A stretch of 64,000 bases of DNA from Mesorhizobium sp. dw_380. Its GTDB lineage: Bacteria; Pseudomonadota; Alphaproteobacteria; Rhizobiales; Rhizobiaceae. The stretch covers positions 1-64,000 of the forward strand of contig NZ_JAFFIW010000034.1 of NCBI RefSeq assembly GCF_018588885.1. Direction: 5' to 3'. Position numbers and translations under genes: made by a program. Below are positions 40,685 through 51,220 of the stretch, one piece after another (position 1 is the stretch's first letter; the number at the start of each line of letters is the position of its first letter). The notes under the pieces are model-generated. The model did no database searches. It was not told where the DNA came from and saw nothing but the letters and a program-made list of their open reading frames with translations.

Positions 40685-41556
40685 TAGTGCGCCACGCCTT
40701 CCCATACCTTGCGCTTGGTGAGGTAGACCAGCGCACCGAACAGCAGCAGGAACACCAGCACCCGGAAGCCCATCTTCTTGCGGTCTTCCATATGCGGCTC
40801 GGCCGCCCATGTCAGGAAGGCCGCGACATCGCGGGCATATTGGTCGACGGTCTGCGGCGAACCGTCATCATAGGTGACCTGGCCGTCGGAGAGCGGCTTG
40901 GGCATCTTCAACGAGACGGCGGAGATGAAGTAGGGATTGTAGTGCGTGCCTTCCGGGATGACCATGCCGGCCGGCGGCGTCTGGTCGTAGCCGGTCAGCA
41001 GCGAATGGATGTAGTCGGGGCCGCCCGCATCATACTGGGTGAAGATGTCGAAGACGAACTGCGGAAAGCCACGCTCGACGCCGCGCGCCTTGGCCAGCAG
41101 CGACATGTCGGGCGGGGCCGCGCCGCCATTCGAGGCAGCGGCGGCTTCCTCATTGGCGAACGGCGCCGGGAAATGGTCGGACGGCTTGCCGGGACGGTCG
41201 AACATGTCGCCCGCATCATTAGGACCGTCATGGATGGTGTATTCAGCCGACAGCGTCTTGATCTGCGCATCGGAATAGCCGAGGTCGGACAGCGTGCGGA
41301 ACGCCACCAGATTCATCGAATGGCAGGCCGAGCAGACTTCCTTGTAGACTTTCAGGCCGCGCTGCAGCTGCGCCTTGTCATAGGTGCCGAACGGGCCGGT
41401 GAAGCTCCAGCTCATTTCCTTCGGCTCGTTGATCGGGAAATGCGTCGGTGCCGCCGCATTGTGCGCCTCTTCGGCCGCGAACGCTGAAGTACCCGCGGCC
41501 CCGGTGCCGATGGCCACAAGGCCGAGCAGCGCCAGCGAGGTGAGAATCTTTTTCAT
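40684..41556 (-). CDS. petC: Cytochrome c1 of the bc1 complex
   Basis: A 290-residue haem protein. It has a signal peptide (MKKILTSLALLGLVAIGTGA), the haem site VCSACHS, the PPDMSLL segment, the axial Met region AVSLKMPKPL and a C-terminal membrane anchor (FRVLVFLLLFGALVYLTKRK). It passes electrons from the Rieske protein to cytochrome c. The ATG at 41556 begins the signal peptide. Unlike the fbcH fusion of Bradyrhizobium, cytochrome b and c1 are separate genes here. Confidence 0.96.
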   Translation of the reverse strand: MKKILTSLALLGLVAIGTGAAGTSAFAAEEAHNAAAPTHFPINEPKEMSWSFTGPFGTYDKAQLQRGLKVYKEVCSACHSMNLVAFRTLSDLGYSDAQIKTLSAEYTIHDGPNDAGDMFDRPGKPSDHFPAPFANEEAAAASNGGAAPPDMSLLAKARGVERGFPQFVFDIFTQYDAGGPDYIHSLLTGYDQTPPAGMVIPEGTHYNPYFISAVSLKMPKPLSDGQVTYDDGSPQTVDQYARDVAAFLTWAAEPHMEDRKKMGFRVLVFLLLFGALVYLTKRKVWEGVAH

Positions 41557-41598
41557 GCCAAATCCCCTTAGATTCTCTACCGCTCTGTCTTTCTGTTC

Positions 41599-41668
41599 GA
41601 GCATGATCTCTGGACAAACGGTTCCGTTTGTCCGGGAAAACCGGTCCCCACTTTTCGGGATCATGCTC
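41599..41668. repeat. RIME-like repeat inside the pet operon
   Basis: GAGCATGATC (41599-41608) pairs with GATCATGCTC (41659-41668); inside is GGACAAACGG-TT-CCGTTTGTCC. It is the inverse of the copy at 16793-16864. It occupies most of the petB-petC gap and reaches the petB stop codon. Confidence 0.8.
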
Positions 41669-42969
41669 TAGCCCTTGGTCTGTGGTGCGGCCGCGGCGGC
41701 CGCCGGATGCCCGCTGCCACCCTTGTTCTTCTCCAGCACCGCCTCGGTGATCGAGTTCGGCAGCCTGCGCGGCGTCTCGATCAGGCCGAGCACCGGCAGC
41801 GCGACCAGGAAGAAGAAGAAGTAGAACAGCGTCGCCATCTGCGCCATGAACACATAGCTGCCTTCCGCCGGCTGCGAGCCCAGCCAACCAAGCAGGACGG
41901 CATCGGCCACGAACAGCCAGAAGAACAGCTTGTACCAGGGCCGGTAGACCGCCGAGCGCACCTTGGAAGTGTCGAGCCACGGCACCAGGAACAGCATGAT
42001 GATGGCGCCGAACAGGCACAGCACGCCGCCGAGCTTGGAATTGATCGGCCCGATGTTGAAGGTGATGGCACGCAGGATCGCGTAGAACGGCAGGAAGTAC
42101 CATTCCGGCACGATATGGGCCGGGGTCTTCAGCGGGTTGGCGACCGTATAGTTGTCCGGATGGCCGAGATAGTTCGGCAGGTAGAAGACGAAATAGGCGA
42201 AGAAGAACAGGAACACGATCATGCCGAACGCGTCCTTGATGGTCGCGTAAGGCGTGAAGGCGACGGTGTCGGTCTTCGACTTGACCTCGATGCCGGTCGG
42301 GTTCGACTGGCCCACGACATGCAGCGCCCAGATGTGCAGCACGACGACGCCGGCAATCATGAACGGCAAGAGATAGTGCAGCGCGAAGAAGCGGTTCAGC
42401 GTCGGATTGTCGACCGCGAACCCGCCAAGCAGCAGCTGCTGGATCCAGTCGCCGACCAGCGGAATGGCGGTGAAGAAGCCGGTGATGACGGTGGCGCCCC
42501 AGAAGCTCATCTGTCCCCAAGGCAGCACATAGCCCATGAAGCCGGTCGCCATCATCAGGAGGTAGATGATGCAGCCGAGAATCCAGAGCAGCTCGCGCGG
42601 CGCCTTGTAGGAGCCGTAATAGAGGCCACGGAAGATGTGGATATAGACGGCGATGAAGAAGAAGGAAGCGCCGTTGGCATGCATGTAGCGCAACAGCCAG
42701 CCGGAATTGACGTCGCGCATGATCTTTTCGACGGAGCCGAAGGCGAGATTGGCATCGGACGTATAGTGCATGGCCAGCACGATGCCGGTCACCATCTGCG
42801 CCACCAGCATGATCGACAGGATGCCGCCGAACGTCCACGCATAGTTGAGGTTGCGCGGCACCGGATAGGCGACGAAGCTGTCATAAACCAGCCGCGGCAG
42901 CGGCATGCGGGCGTCGAACCAGCGTCCGAGACCGGTTTTGGGCGTATAGGTCGAGTGTCCCTCGCTCAT
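41668..42969 (-). CDS. petB: Cytochrome b of the bc1 complex
   Basis: A 433-residue membrane protein with eight or more helices. It has paired His ligands in helices B and D (regions MHANGASFFFIAVYIHIFRG and LHYLLPFMIAGVVVLHIWAL), and the quinol-site motif PEWY in HIVPEWYFLPFYAILRAI. It binds haems bL and bH and carries the Q cycle. An Ala/Gln tail ends the protein. The ATG at 42969 is preferred over the upstream GTG-type extension. It follows petA by 17 bases. Confidence 0.97.
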   Translation of the reverse strand: MSEGHSTYTPKTGLGRWFDARMPLPRLVYDSFVAYPVPRNLNYAWTFGGILSIMLVAQMVTGIVLAMHYTSDANLAFGSVEKIMRDVNSGWLLRYMHANGASFFFIAVYIHIFRGLYYGSYKAPRELLWILGCIIYLLMMATGFMGYVLPWGQMSFWGATVITGFFTAIPLVGDWIQQLLLGGFAVDNPTLNRFFALHYLLPFMIAGVVVLHIWALHVVGQSNPTGIEVKSKTDTVAFTPYATIKDAFGMIVFLFFFAYFVFYLPNYLGHPDNYTVANPLKTPAHIVPEWYFLPFYAILRAITFNIGPINSKLGGVLCLFGAIIMLFLVPWLDTSKVRSAVYRPWYKLFFWLFVADAVLLGWLGSQPAEGSYVFMAQMATLFYFFFFLVALPVLGLIETPRRLPNSITEAVLEKNKGGSGHPAAAAAAPQTKG

Positions 42970-42986
42970 CGAAATATCCCCCTGCC

Positions 42987-43547
42987 TCAACCGATAAGGA
43001 TCTTGGTATCGGAAACGAACTTGAATACCGGGATCGCCATGTTCTCGGGCGCCGGGCCTTTGCGGATGCGGCCGGCGGTGTCGTATTGCGAACCGTGGCA
43101 CGGGCAGAACCAGCCGCCGAAATCGCCTTCCTGGCCGAGCGGGATGCAGCCCAGATGCGTGCAGACCTGAACCATCACCATCCAGGCTTCCTTGCCGGGC
43201 GTGGTGCGGTTGGCGTCGGTCGCCGGCGCATCGGACGGCAGGTTGGCGTTGCGCGCGATCGGATCCTTGAGATCGGAGAGATTGACGGCTTCGCCGTCCT
43301 TCATTTCCTTCTCAGTGCGGTTGCGCACCACGACCGGCTTGCCGCGCCACTTGACGATCAGAGAACTGCCAGGTGCCAGGGAGGAGACATCGACTTCGAC
43401 CGAGGCCAGTGCCAGCGTCGAGGCATCGGGGCGCATCTGGTCGATGAACGGCCATGCGACGGCACCGGCGCCGACCACGGCGGCCATGCCGGTGGCGACG
43501 TAAAGAAAATCTCGACGATTGGGATCGTGGATGTCGGTTGCGCTCAC
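42987..43547 (-). CDS. petA: Rieske iron-sulfur subunit of the bc1 complex
   Basis: A 186-residue protein. The twin-arginine-like start NRRDFLYVATGMAAVVGAGA doubles as the membrane anchor. The 2Fe-2S ligands lie in CTHLGC and CPCHGS. It takes electrons from quinol to cytochrome c1. The start is GTG at 43547 without a strong ribosome site. It is the first gene of petABC; the promoter must lie in the 303 bases to its right. Confidence 0.96.
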   Translation of the reverse strand: MSATDIHDPNRRDFLYVATGMAAVVGAGAVAWPFIDQMRPDASTLALASVEVDVSSLAPGSSLIVKWRGKPVVVRNRTEKEMKDGEAVNLSDLKDPIARNANLPSDAPATDANRTTPGKEAWMVMVQVCTHLGCIPLGQEGDFGGWFCPCHGSQYDTAGRIRKGPAPENMAIPVFKFVSDTKILIG

Positions 43548-43850
43548 GGGTGCCTGATCCTTTTGCCTCTTCCGCGCCGGTGGCCGAGCCTTGTTCCCCG
43601 CTCCATCACGCCAACCCGACAGCGCATGGCGAACAGGCTAGCGAACTCCTCCGGCATTTGGACTTCGGTTTATGCGTGAAGCCTGTTTTTGTCCAGACGG
43701 ATCAAGGCACATGGGCAGATTGTCGCGGGGACAAAATCCCCTGTCGCGCAGCAAGGCAGTGAATGGTCGCGAATGGCGGCTAAACCGCCGGGAAACAACC
43801 GCAAATCCAGTGTCCTCGACAGGAGGCCTATATGGTCTATCTTCCTTCAC
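43548..43850. other. Divergent promoter region, petABC and cupin gene
   Basis: About 300 bases with no gene. It should carry the petABC promoter, but I find no near-consensus boxes. Two hairpins are visible: GCGGGGA/TCCCC (near 43724-43741) and GGCGG/CCGCC (near 43775-43789). An AGGAGG at 43821-43826 precedes an ATG that is out of frame with the cupin gene. Confidence 0.5.
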
Positions 43851-44207
43851 ATGGCGCATATCATAGATCGCGAGGAATGGGCTGTTCGTCCCGGCCACTG
43901 GCCCGACCGCTGGAAGGGCGAACTGCAAGGCGGCGCCTACGGCTCCAACTCCTGCCTGATCTTCAACCACCTGCCCGACGTCGGCGGCGGCCCGCGGCTG
44001 CACTCCCATCCTTACGCGGAGATCTTCATCATCCGCCAGGGCACCGCCCTGTTCACGGTCGGCGACAAGGAAATCGAGGCCTCCGCCGGCCAGATTGTCA
44101 TCGTACCACCCCACACGCCGCACAAATTCACCAATCCCGGTCCGGGTCCGCTGGAAACGATCGACATTCACGAGAACGGCACCTTCATCACAGAATGGCT
44201 GGAGTGA
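43851..44207 (+). CDS. Cupin-domain protein
   Basis: A 118-residue single cupin. Motif 1 is PRLHSHPYAEIFIIRQGTAL and motif 2 is AGQIVIVPPHTPHKFTNPG, with the usual metal-binding histidines. The role is unknown; such proteins bind metal and small ligands. The ATG at 43851 fits the fold, but the only strong ribosome site (AGGAGG, 43821-43826) lies 24 bases further up and faces an out-of-frame ATG at 43832. Confidence 0.85.
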   Translation: MAHIIDREEWAVRPGHWPDRWKGELQGGAYGSNSCLIFNHLPDVGGGPRLHSHPYAEIFIIRQGTALFTVGDKEIEASAGQIVIVPPHTPHKFTNPGPGPLETIDIHENGTFITEWLE

Positions 44208-44278
44208 GGGTGCGTAGCCCTGTCGGTTTCCCGATTGCCGCCTAGATTTATGGGACAGGCAGTCGGCAGGACCAGGAC

Positions 44279-45163
44279 ATGCAAACCTCGAACGTCGAAA
44301 TCGAAGGGCTGAGCATCGCCATCCGCGAGGCAGGCCCGGCCGGAGCGCCGGCTTTCCTCCTGCTGCATGGATGGCCGCAAAGCTCCTACGCGTTCGAACG
44401 GGTGATCGGCCGGCTGGCAGCCGACTACCGGGTCGTCGCCCCCGACCTGCCCTGCATCGGCGGCTCGCAAGGCATGCCCAAGGCTGGCGACAAGAGGACC
44501 CTGGCAAGGCTGATGAGAGGCGTCGCCGAGGCATGCGGGCTGCGGCAACTCGTGGCCGCCGGCCATGATGTCGGCGGCCAGGTCGTGTTTGCCTTGTTGC
44601 GCGACCACCCGGAGTTACTTTCCGGCGCGGCGATCATGGACGTCGTCGTTCCAGGTGTCGCGCCGTGGGAGAAGGTCATTCGCAATCCGCAAATCTGGCA
44701 CTTTGCTTTCCATGCCGTCCCGGCCTTGCCGGAAACGCTGGTCAGCGGCCATCAGAGCGCCTATTTCGACTTCTTCTTCAATACGCTTTCGAAGCATCGT
44801 GCCTCGATCCCTGACGAGGCCAGGGAAATTTACGCAAAAGCCTATTCCCGTCCTGAAAGCCTCCAGGCCGGATTCGACTGGTATCGCGCCTTCCCGGAGG
44901 ATACCAAGGCCAACGCCGTGCGGCCGGCGAAGCCGATCGCGGTTCCGGCGCTCTATCTGAGGGGTGCGGCCGAGTCAGGCGACATCGGCGACTATGTCGA
45001 TGGCCTGCGGGCAGCCGGGCTCTCAAATGTCGAGGGCGACATCATTGCCGACAGCGGACACTTCATCGCCGACGAAAACCCCGAAGCGCTCGCCATCCGC
45101 CTGGCGCGATTCCACAGGGAAATCAGCGCTGCAAGCTCCGACCCTACATGGCGCCAAGCCTGA
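44279..45163 (+). CDS. Alpha/beta hydrolase, epoxide hydrolase/dehalogenase-like
   Basis: A 294-residue alpha/beta hydrolase with the oxyanion motif LLLHGWPQSS and the nucleophile elbow GHDVGG, where Asp97 takes the place of Ser. This is the epoxide hydrolase/haloalkane dehalogenase type. The base is in DSGHFIADENPE. A cap domain spans about residues 130-215. The 3' end overlaps the convergent small gene at 45144 by 20 bases. Confidence 0.9.
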   Translation: MQTSNVEIEGLSIAIREAGPAGAPAFLLLHGWPQSSYAFERVIGRLAADYRVVAPDLPCIGGSQGMPKAGDKRTLARLMRGVAEACGLRQLVAAGHDVGGQVVFALLRDHPELLSGAAIMDVVVPGVAPWEKVIRNPQIWHFAFHAVPALPETLVSGHQSAYFDFFFNTLSKHRASIPDEAREIYAKAYSRPESLQAGFDWYRAFPEDTKANAVRPAKPIAVPALYLRGAAESGDIGDYVDGLRAAGLSNVEGDIIADSGHFIADENPEALAIRLARFHREISAASSDPTWRQA

Positions 45164-45455
45164 CCAGCACGGCTTTCGGGATGTTGTATTCGCGGATCAC
45201 GGCGTCATGCTTTCGAAGGCCGCACAGCTCGCGCTGGATGAAATAGCCATGCACCGCCATGGCGGCCTCCTTAAGAAGCCGAGGGCGCAACTGCTCGTCG
45301 CCATTGCCACGCAGTCTGGCCAATGTCTCTTCCACACGCTGTCCGGCACGGCCGAGTGCCGCCGCCTTCTCGGCGAGGATTTCGTGGCCAAGCGCATCGA
45401 AGGCAGCTTCGGCAGCGGTGGCGCTGGCAAGATGAGATGGCGGACGCAACGACAT
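45144..45455 (-). CDS. Small conserved protein (DUF6665-like)
   Basis: A 103-residue, mostly helical protein starting MSLRPPSHLASATAAEAAFD with ALGHEILAEKAAALGRAGQR in the first half. It reminds me of the rhizobial DUF6665 family, without certainty. AAGGAGG gives a strong ribosome site. Its ATG lies one base after the stop codon of the GNAT gene, so the two are translationally coupled. Its end overlaps the convergent hydrolase gene. Confidence 0.75.
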   Translation of the reverse strand: MSLRPPSHLASATAAEAAFDALGHEILAEKAAALGRAGQRVEETLARLRGNGDEQLRPRLLKEAAMAVHGYFIQRELCGLRKHDAVIREYNIPKAVLVRLGAM

Positions 45456-45456
45456 G

Positions 45457-45924
45457 TCAGCCTCCTTTCCCAAAAATCATACGGTGTGTGACGAATTCTT
45501 CGCCCGCCACCGGCTGGAAGCCAAGTCGCTCATAGAAACCAAACGCTTCTTTCGGCGCGCGGGTGTTCAGCACAGTGAAATACTGGCGTGCCCTGTCGAT
45601 GACCGTCTCCACAAGCACGCGCCCAAGGCCGTTGCGGCGATGACGCGCGCTGACGAACAGGTGCCGGACCCGGCCGTGGCGCATGCCCCCGAAATAAGGA
45701 TCGATGTTCAGCCCGCAGACGCCAGCGAGTTCGGGCCCATGCCATGCCCCGAACAGCGCCTCGCCCCGCTTCAGGAACTTGTTGCGGCCGCCTGCCCAGC
45801 CATCCGCCAGCCGCACCAGCATCCAGTAGCCTTCCAGCCGGCTCTCTTCCTGTAATGCGTCGAAGGCCGGCATGATTGGCCGGAAACGCTTGAGCACATA
45901 GCCGGTTTCTGGCGATCCACTCAT
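45457..45924 (-). CDS. GNAT-family N-acetyltransferase
   Basis: A 155-residue acetyltransferase. The acetyl-CoA loop is RHRRNGLGRVLVETVIDRA, preceded by VRHLFVSARH and followed by the C-terminal APKEAFGFYERLGFQPV. The substrate is unknown. It lies three bases downstream of the ABC exporter genes in reading direction... on the same strand as the small coupled gene, and all four minus-strand genes from 49708 to 45144 could share a transcript. Confidence 0.9.
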   Translation of the reverse strand: MSGSPETGYVLKRFRPIMPAFDALQEESRLEGYWMLVRLADGWAGGRNKFLKRGEALFGAWHGPELAGVCGLNIDPYFGGMRHGRVRHLFVSARHRRNGLGRVLVETVIDRARQYFTVLNTRAPKEAFGFYERLGFQPVAGEEFVTHRMIFGKGG

Positions 45925-45927
45925 GGT

Positions 45928-47811
<1,884 letters not shown>

Positions 47812-47821
47812 GCGGCGGCCA

Positions 47822-49708
47822 TCATTCTGCGGCTTGTCCCTTTGCGATCGCATCGTTGGCGGCATCGGCCGGGATGTCCTCGAGCAGGAACCCGCCCGAC
47901 TGGCGCTGCCAGAGCTGCGCGTAGAGCCCGCCCCTGGCGACCAGCTGCTCGTGCGACCCTTCCTCGATGACGCGGCCCTGGTCCAGCACCACAAGCCTGT
48001 CCATCGCCGCGATGGTCGACAGCCGGTGGGCGATGGCGATGACGGTCTTGCCCTGCATGAGCTTGTAGAGGTTCTCCTGGATGGCAGCTTCCGCCTCGGA
48101 ATCCAGCGCGGAGGTCGCCTCGTCAAGGATAAGTATCGGCGCGTCCTTCAACATAACGCGAGCAATCGCGATGCGCTGCCGCTGGCCGCCCGACAATTTG
48201 ACGCCGCGGTCGCCGACATGGGCGTCGAAACCCTTGCGGCCACTGGCGTCCGAAAGCCCACCGATGAAGTCCAGCGCCTCGGCCCGCCGAGCGGCCTCGA
48301 CAAGCATCTCGTCTGACGCGTCGGGACGGCCATAGAGGATGTTGTCGCGCACCGAACGATGCAGCAGCGAGGTATCCTGCGTGACCATGCCGATCTGGGC
48401 GCGCAGCGAATCCTGCTTCACGTCGGCGATCTCCTGGCCGTCGATCAGGATCCGGCCGCTTTCCAGGTCGTAGAATCGCAGCAGCAGGTTGACCAGCGTC
48501 GACTTGCCGGCACCCGAGCGGCCGACAATGCCGACCTTTTCACCGGGCTTCACCGCCAGCGACAGGTTTTCGATCACGCCTTTCTGCTTGCCGTAGTGGA
48601 AGCGGATAGCCTCGAAGCGGATCTCGCCTTTGGAAACGGCGATCTCCTTCGCATCGGGCTTGTCTTCGACCAGGCGCGGCAGCGAGATCGAGGCGATGCC
48701 GTCCTGCACCGTGCCGATGTTCTCGAACAGGCCCGACATTTCCCACATGATCCACTGCGACATGCCCCACATCCGCAGAACCAGGCCGATGACCACGGCA
48801 ACCGCGCCGATCGTCACCGCTTGCCCCATCCACAGCCACAGCGAGATGGCGGTGACCGAGAACAGGAGCAACGAGTTCAGTATGTAGAGCGAGCCGAAAA
48901 GCACCGTCACCAGCCGCATCGACCGGTAGACCGTGTCGAGGAAGCCGCCCATGCCCTCCTTGGCGAAGGACGCCTCGCGGCGCGCATGGCTGAACAGCTT
49001 GACCGTCTGGATGTTGGAGTAGCTGTCGACGACACGGCCGGTCATGACCGAGCGCGCATTCGCCTGTTCCTCGCCGACCTTGCCGAGGCGCGGGATGAAA
49101 AAGCGCAGCAAAAGTATGTAGCCGACCAGCCAGACACCCAGCGGTGCGGCCAGCCGCCAGTCGGCCGAACCGACGATGAACAGCATGCCGAGGAAATAGA
49201 CGATGACGTAGTTCAGGACGTCGATCACCTTGATGACGCATTCGCGCACGGCAAGCGCCGTCTGCATCAGCTTGGTGGCGATGCGGCCGGCAAACTCGTC
49301 CTGGTAGAAGCTCATCGATTGCTTGAGCAGGTAGCGATGCACCTGCCAGCGGATGCGCATGGGATAATTGCCCATCAGCGTCTGCTGGTTGAGCAGCGAA
49401 TGCAGCCACACCGTACCCGGCAGCGCGAACAGCACGATGAAGGCCATGCCGGCGAGCTTCCAGGCTTCCGTCTGCAGGAAGGTTTCGCGATTCTGCCCCG
49501 ACAGCCAGTCGACGATGCGGCCGAGGAAGCCGAACATCCACACCTCGGCGATGGCGATGGCCGTCACCAGCACCGCATCGATGAGGATATAGGGCCAGGC
49601 GCCGCGCGTGTAATGCAGGCAGAAGGCCACCAGCGTCTTGGGCGGCTCGACCGGTTCCGCTGCCGGGAACGGATCGAGCCTTCTTTCAAACCAGCTAAAC
49701 AACAACAT
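47822..49708 (-). CDS. ABC exporter half-transporter (first of tandem pair)
   Basis: A 628-residue exporter with the same plan as its downstream neighbour: a membrane domain with six helices, then Walker A GRSGAGKST, LSGGQRQR, ILILDEATSALD and IAIAHRLSTIAAMD. Both ATP sites look competent, unlike heterodimers with one degenerate site. The opening MLLFSWFERRLDPFPAAEPV is shared in style with the second gene. The cargo cannot be told from context. Confidence 0.92.
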   Translation of the reverse strand: MLLFSWFERRLDPFPAAEPVEPPKTLVAFCLHYTRGAWPYILIDAVLVTAIAIAEVWMFGFLGRIVDWLSGQNRETFLQTEAWKLAGMAFIVLFALPGTVWLHSLLNQQTLMGNYPMRIRWQVHRYLLKQSMSFYQDEFAGRIATKLMQTALAVRECVIKVIDVLNYVIVYFLGMLFIVGSADWRLAAPLGVWLVGYILLLRFFIPRLGKVGEEQANARSVMTGRVVDSYSNIQTVKLFSHARREASFAKEGMGGFLDTVYRSMRLVTVLFGSLYILNSLLLFSVTAISLWLWMGQAVTIGAVAVVIGLVLRMWGMSQWIMWEMSGLFENIGTVQDGIASISLPRLVEDKPDAKEIAVSKGEIRFEAIRFHYGKQKGVIENLSLAVKPGEKVGIVGRSGAGKSTLVNLLLRFYDLESGRILIDGQEIADVKQDSLRAQIGMVTQDTSLLHRSVRDNILYGRPDASDEMLVEAARRAEALDFIGGLSDASGRKGFDAHVGDRGVKLSGGQRQRIAIARVMLKDAPILILDEATSALDSEAEAAIQENLYKLMQGKTVIAIAHRLSTIAAMDRLVVLDQGRVIEEGSHEQLVARGGLYAQLWQRQSGGFLLEDIPADAANDAIAKGQAAE

Positions 49709-49736
49709 AGGTCATGCTCATAAATCTGTTTTCCGC

Positions 49737-50132
49737 TTACGCGGCCTGGCGACGTACGAAGTCCCCGGGCCGCATGGCGCCGAGGGCCGACGGTCCGGAA
49801 TCATCCGGACCGGCGGCCCTGCTTCGCGCAATATAGGGGCTCGCGGGCTTTTCGCCGACAGGCGCGTTTGCCGATCCTGACGACACGGTGCCGCCGGCCC
49901 GGTTTTTCGCGCCTGGCCGGATCAGCCGGATGATCCGGCGCACCAGCGACGGCCGGCTCGGATCGGGAACCGCGTGCGAGAAATCGACATCCGGCAGCAT
50001 GCCGCGATGCGGCCGGCGGCGAACCTGGGCGTGGACCGCCGACGAATAGGTCTCGCCGATCAGCAGCGCCCAGGTCGCCATCTTGCGCTCGTGCAGGTTT
50101 CTTGAGCCGGGTATTCTGTAGGGATCGAACAT
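49737..50132 (-). CDS. Hypothetical protein
   Basis: A 131-residue protein beginning MFDPYRIPGSRNLHERKMAT, basic, without membrane segments; the second half is low in complexity (Gly, Ser, Pro, Ala). GGAGG lies eight bases before the ATG at 50132. A longer version from 50318 (MFFKKSKGLNAQSEHVQTDS) is possible because AAGGA precedes that ATG, but its extra 62 residues use codons less typical of the region. Function unknown. It lies 28 bases upstream of the ABC genes. Confidence 0.6.
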   Translation of the reverse strand: MFDPYRIPGSRNLHERKMATWALLIGETYSSAVHAQVRRRPHRGMLPDVDFSHAVPDPSRPSLVRRIIRLIRPGAKNRAGGTVSSGSANAPVGEKPASPYIARSRAAGPDDSGPSALGAMRPGDFVRRQAA

Positions 50133-50602
50133 TGGTCCGTCCTCCATGTGAAGATGCGATAAAAAGGGTGAAGCAGCCTCGACCACCGGCATTCGGCCGG
50201 AGGTGCGCATTGCCTCGGTCAGGGCACGATGACGAGCATCGGTCCGGACACGACTGAACGAGTCGGTCTGGACATGTTCAGACTGGGCGTTCAGCCCTTT
50301 TGACTTTTTGAAAAACATCGCAGGATTCCTTCGAGAGCCGAAAAATCGTTTCGGCGGGAATCGGTGCGATCAAGTCTTAGAGAGTCAGGAGAACCGTCGT
50401 ACCGAAACCGCCGCGGGCCGTACTGGCCCCCAGGAGAGGTGCAGGATGTGCATGGTCATCATGAATTACCCCTCCATCGGTTCGGGTTGACAATGGACCT
50501 GACATACCCGACTTCGCAGAAAATGGCCACCCGCAGGTCCAGCAATTTCCAAAACCGCGACCTCGCTGTTGCCGATCTGCCACTTATTAGAAGGATGCGG
50601 AA
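50133..50602. other. Intergenic region before trmL
   Basis: About 470 bases. The left 186 may be the 5' extension of the hypothetical gene. The right part (50319-50602) is lower in GC and should hold divergent promoters, but I see no clear boxes, repeat or RNA gene. Confidence 0.45.
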
Positions 50603-51061
50603 TTGAACTGTTGTCTCCGCATCGCGCTCTACCAGCCGGACATTGCCGGCAATACCGGGACAATCCTGCGCTTCGCCGCTTGCCTCGGGCTTGGCGTCGA
50701 CATCATCGAACCCGCTGGCTTTCCGCTCTCCGACAAAGCGCTGAAGCGCGCCGGTATGGACTACCTCGAAATGGCTGATCTGACCCGGCATGTCGACTGG
50801 CACGCCTTCGAGGCGTGGCGTAAGTCCGGCGCTCGCCGGCTGGTGCTTTTGTCGACCAGGGCCGCCACCCCCTATACGAGCTTCAGCTTCGCCAGCGGCG
50901 ACATATTGCTGTTCGGCCGCGAATCCGCGGGCGTGCCGGATCCGGTCCATCAGGCGGCCGATGCGCGGCTGACCATCCCGATGCAAGGTAGCGCGCGCAG
51001 CATCAACGTCGCGCTCTCCGTCGCCATGGTGGCGGGCGAAGCCATCCGGCAGCTCGGATAG
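50603..51061 (+). CDS. trmL: tRNA (cytidine(34)-2'-O)-methyltransferase
   Basis: A 152-residue SPOUT-class enzyme that methylates the wobble base of tRNA-Leu isoacceptors. It shows IALYQPDIAGNTGTILRFAA at the start, FGRESAGVPDPVHQAADARL in the knot and GSARSINVALSVAMVAGEA at the end, the SAM-binding deep trefoil knot motifs. The start is TTG at 50603, with AAGGA upstream. In related rhizobia trmL lies near petABC and hemF; here it is 7 kb from petA and 1 kb from hemF. Confidence 0.94.
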   Translation: MNCCLRIALYQPDIAGNTGTILRFAACLGLGVDIIEPAGFPLSDKALKRAGMDYLEMADLTRHVDWHAFEAWRKSGARRLVLLSTRAATPYTSFSFASGDILLFGRESAGVPDPVHQAADARLTIPMQGSARSINVALSVAMVAGEAIRQLG

Positions 51062-51175
51062 GATCCGCGGCCCGTCGACGACACCACCCTTGCCGCTGCC
51101 GACGACGGCGGTTTCTCCAGTCATTCTCACCCAGGCGCACATCGCCTTCTCCTCGTTTGCCCAATCGATATTTCT

Positions 51176-51206
51176 TCGCTACAAGCTCAACTTAACTTGA
51201 GGTCAA
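51176..51206 (-). promoter_or_regulatory. SoxR box within a leftward promoter
   Basis: CTCAACTTAACTTGAG (51186-51201) is a 16-base near-palindrome matching the SoxR operator pattern. On the minus strand TTGACC (51206-51201) and TAGCGA (51181-51176) flank it with a 19-base spacer, the over-long spacing of MerR-family promoters. On the plus strand no similar boxes are seen. Transcription would go left, from about 51169. Confidence 0.6.
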
Positions 51207-51220
51207 GCGGAAAGTGGGAA

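Noticed and set aside
43832..44245. 137-codon frame overlapping the cupin gene with a good ribosome site
   Set aside because: The product is an arginine-rich out-of-frame reading; the cupin frame has clear motifs.
50308..50490. 60-codon plus-strand frame before trmL
   Set aside because: No ribosome site, no family resemblance, and cysteine/arginine-rich composition typical of random frames.
50459..51142. 227-codon frame antisense to trmL
   Set aside because: Not called as a gene because most of it is the trmL complement; its promoter-like start is reported as a finding instead.
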